A DNA stretch of 64,000 nucleotides from Dermatemys mawii (lineage: Eukaryota; Chordata; Testudines; Dermatemydidae): positions 50,686,460 to 50,750,459 of the forward strand of contig ML677326.1 in NCBI GenBank assembly GCA_007922305.1, read 5' to 3'. Made by a program: the position numbers and the translations under genes. Shown here piece after piece: positions 62,300-64,000 of the stretch. Under the pieces are notes generated by a model. That model was not told the origin of the DNA. It was given only the letters and a program-made list of their open reading frames with translations, and ran no database searches. Within the stretch, counting starts at the first letter, position 1; each line of letters starts with the position of its first letter.

Positions 62300-64000
62300 C
62301 CAGTTCTCCCACTGGAGATGATTACACCACCTGGAACAGTCATGGGGAAAGATGAACATGTATCTATAATACAAATGAAGAATTACTCCTAACACTCTGC
62401 ACAGAGGTTGACCTTGCTGTTACAAACACCTGTTTCAACATGCCAGACAAATGGCTCCATTTTTCGTCAAAACGATGCCACCTTTCAGACCATGTCATCA
62501 TCAGTCGTTGTAATGACCTGAGGGATGTTTACATTACCAGAGTTATGTGAGGTACAGAATGCTTTATGGCGCATCAGCCTATTGGTACTAAACTGATCTG
62601 GATTCACAATCCTTGGCTGAAAATGAACCCAAAACCAAATCAACAAGCTGATGTCCCAAAACTTTGAATGAAAGAGGGGAGAACCCAGTTAGCAACTTCC
62701 ATTCATGCTGCACTATTAAATTATGTCAATGGAAGAGTAAGTAGAACTGTCAGTGAAAGGTGGCACAACTTTTGAACTGCAGTGCAATCCACAGCTAAAG
62801 AAGGCCTTGGTGTCCCAACTAGACAAAATGTGGAGTGGTTTGCTGTGAATGATAACAAAATTCAAGCACTCCTTGAGCCATGCATCAAGTTAAACTGAAT
62901 GATCTCTCTTCTCTTGCAGACCATGAAGAGCCAGTAACAGTCCAATCCTATTCACTAACATCCTCACACTTCTGAGCCAAATACTATACTAGAAAGATGG
63001 AAAAGAACCTTTTACAGCTCTCCTCAATCATGAGTCAAGCACAAATGATCAAATAAACTCAATCAAGCAAAGACCCGCCCGGTTTGAACTAGAAGATCCA
63101 CCATTTTTGGATGAGTCTAAGAATGCACTTACGGAAATGGCAAACAAAGGTAGCTGGAGCTGATAAAATCCCAGCTGAAGTGCTAAAAGCACGGTGGTCT
63201 TACACATCACAAAAAACTGCTAAACCTATTTACTGCAAAAATGAGATTTCACTCCAGGATTTTAAAGATGCCAAAATCATAACAATCTACAAGCGCAAAG
63301 GGAGGGAGGGGGAGAGGACTGTGGCAATTACTATGGCATTTCCCTCCTTTCCATCTGTGATGAGATACTTGGTAAAATGTTGTTGAAGAGGCTTCAGGTT
63401 ATTGTAGATGATGTACTCCCTGAATCTCAGTGTAGTTTGTTCATCATGCTGACATGATATTTATCCTATACCAGTTACAGAAGAAAGCTGCTGAACAACA
63501 AATGCTCTTTTACATTGTCTTTGTCGACCCTCGTAAGGCTTTTGACTGATGGATGCTCTGCTCTCTGGTGCCTTCTTGAAAAGTTTGGCTGCCCAAACAA
63601 ACTAATCAATCTTGTATGCTGCTTCTACAACAACATGCAGGCTCATATATCAGTTGGCGCAGGCTCATCTGATCCCTTTTCTGTAACTCCTGGGGTTAAA
63701 TAGGGTTGAGTGCTTGCTCCTACATTAGAGGACAGTTGTGCTCCCTTGTCTTCTATACTTGTTAGAGACCAGTCCCCTTTATCATCTCCATATCCAAAAA
63801 CTTAATTGCCTGCAACAATGCCACCTACAATATAATGGAAATTAAAGAGTTTGGCAAAATCACCAACAACGAAATACTTGAGCTGGCAGCCATGCTAAGG
63901 GAGGAAGCCATGCTACTACAGAGGCAAATGACCTGGGTCAGCCACATCACACTTATGGATGACAATCAACTGCCTAAGAGAGAGTTCTGTACAATGAATT
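62300..64000 (+). pseudogene. Non-LTR retrotransposon (LINE) ORF, decayed, runs off the window
   Basis: LINE proteins nick target DNA with an APE-type endonuclease and copy their RNA there. Here the end of the endonuclease is seen at 62330-62560 (LLLTLCTEVDLAVTNTCF, then HLSDHVIISR). A linker piece follows at about 62830 (EWFAVNDNKIQALLE). RT motifs come at 63150-63720: AGADKIPAEVLKA, FKDAKIITIYKRKG, VLPESQC, KFGCPNKLINLV and DPFSVTPGVK. Near 63930 lies a C-terminal piece (WVSHITLMDDNQLPKR). The catalytic YADD block should fall between 63730 and 63900 and is absent, so an internal deletion is likely. Stops and frameshifts break every part. The clade (RTE, Jockey or other) is not assigned. Confidence 0.8.

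Overview
This window looks like intergenic or intronic DNA from a turtle nuclear genome. It is AT-rich and no complete host gene is recognisable. The assignment rests on the repeats: a tRNA-headed SINE with a CR1-like tail of the tortoise Pol III SINE type (37.4-37.6 kb), several CR1 LINE copies, gypsy/ERV-type solo LTRs, and hAT-type MITEs that I know from chelonian genomes. Family names come from memory of such genomes; no database was searched.

Layout. 0-1 kb: a solo LTR. 1-13.6 kb: mostly featureless, with a 112-bp tandem duplication (2.9-3.1 kb) and two hAT MITEs (7.16 and 7.75 kb). 13.6-15.06 kb: an unidentified degenerate coding-like stretch on the minus strand. 15.8 kb: a third hAT MITE family. 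17.7-18.8 kb: an ERV-type LTR. 19.3-21.7 kb: the 5' half of an R2-type retrotransposon with three zinc fingers, a Myb-like domain and the start of the reverse transcriptase, preceded by 12 bases identical to the 28S rRNA R2 target. 21.7-22.9 kb: a repeat encoding a zinc-finger protein with ZAD-like spacing.

24.4-28.6 kb: a stack of nested elements, with CR1 ends, two LTRs, a hAT relic that folds back on itself and a hairpin repeat inside it. 31.3-33.7 kb: an antisense CR1 with two younger MITEs inside. 37.4-38.3 kb: the SINE and an LTR-like piece. 40.08 kb: a 10-N assembly gap. 41.9-43.0 kb: CR1. 48.9-52.8 kb: MITEs, a GC-rich repeat with a 36-bp minisatellite, and hairpins. 55.0-57.25 kb: a whole but dead hAT transposon whose ends match the small MITEs at 7.75 and 60.77 kb. 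62.3-64 kb: a decayed LINE with endonuclease and reverse-transcriptase segments that runs off the window.

Every protein-coding signal seen is transposon-derived and carries stops or frameshifts. There is no operon, CRISPR array or functional RNA gene. The most informative items are the R2 junction, the hAT parent with its MITEs, and the nested stack near 26-28 kb. I did not find a new functional system.
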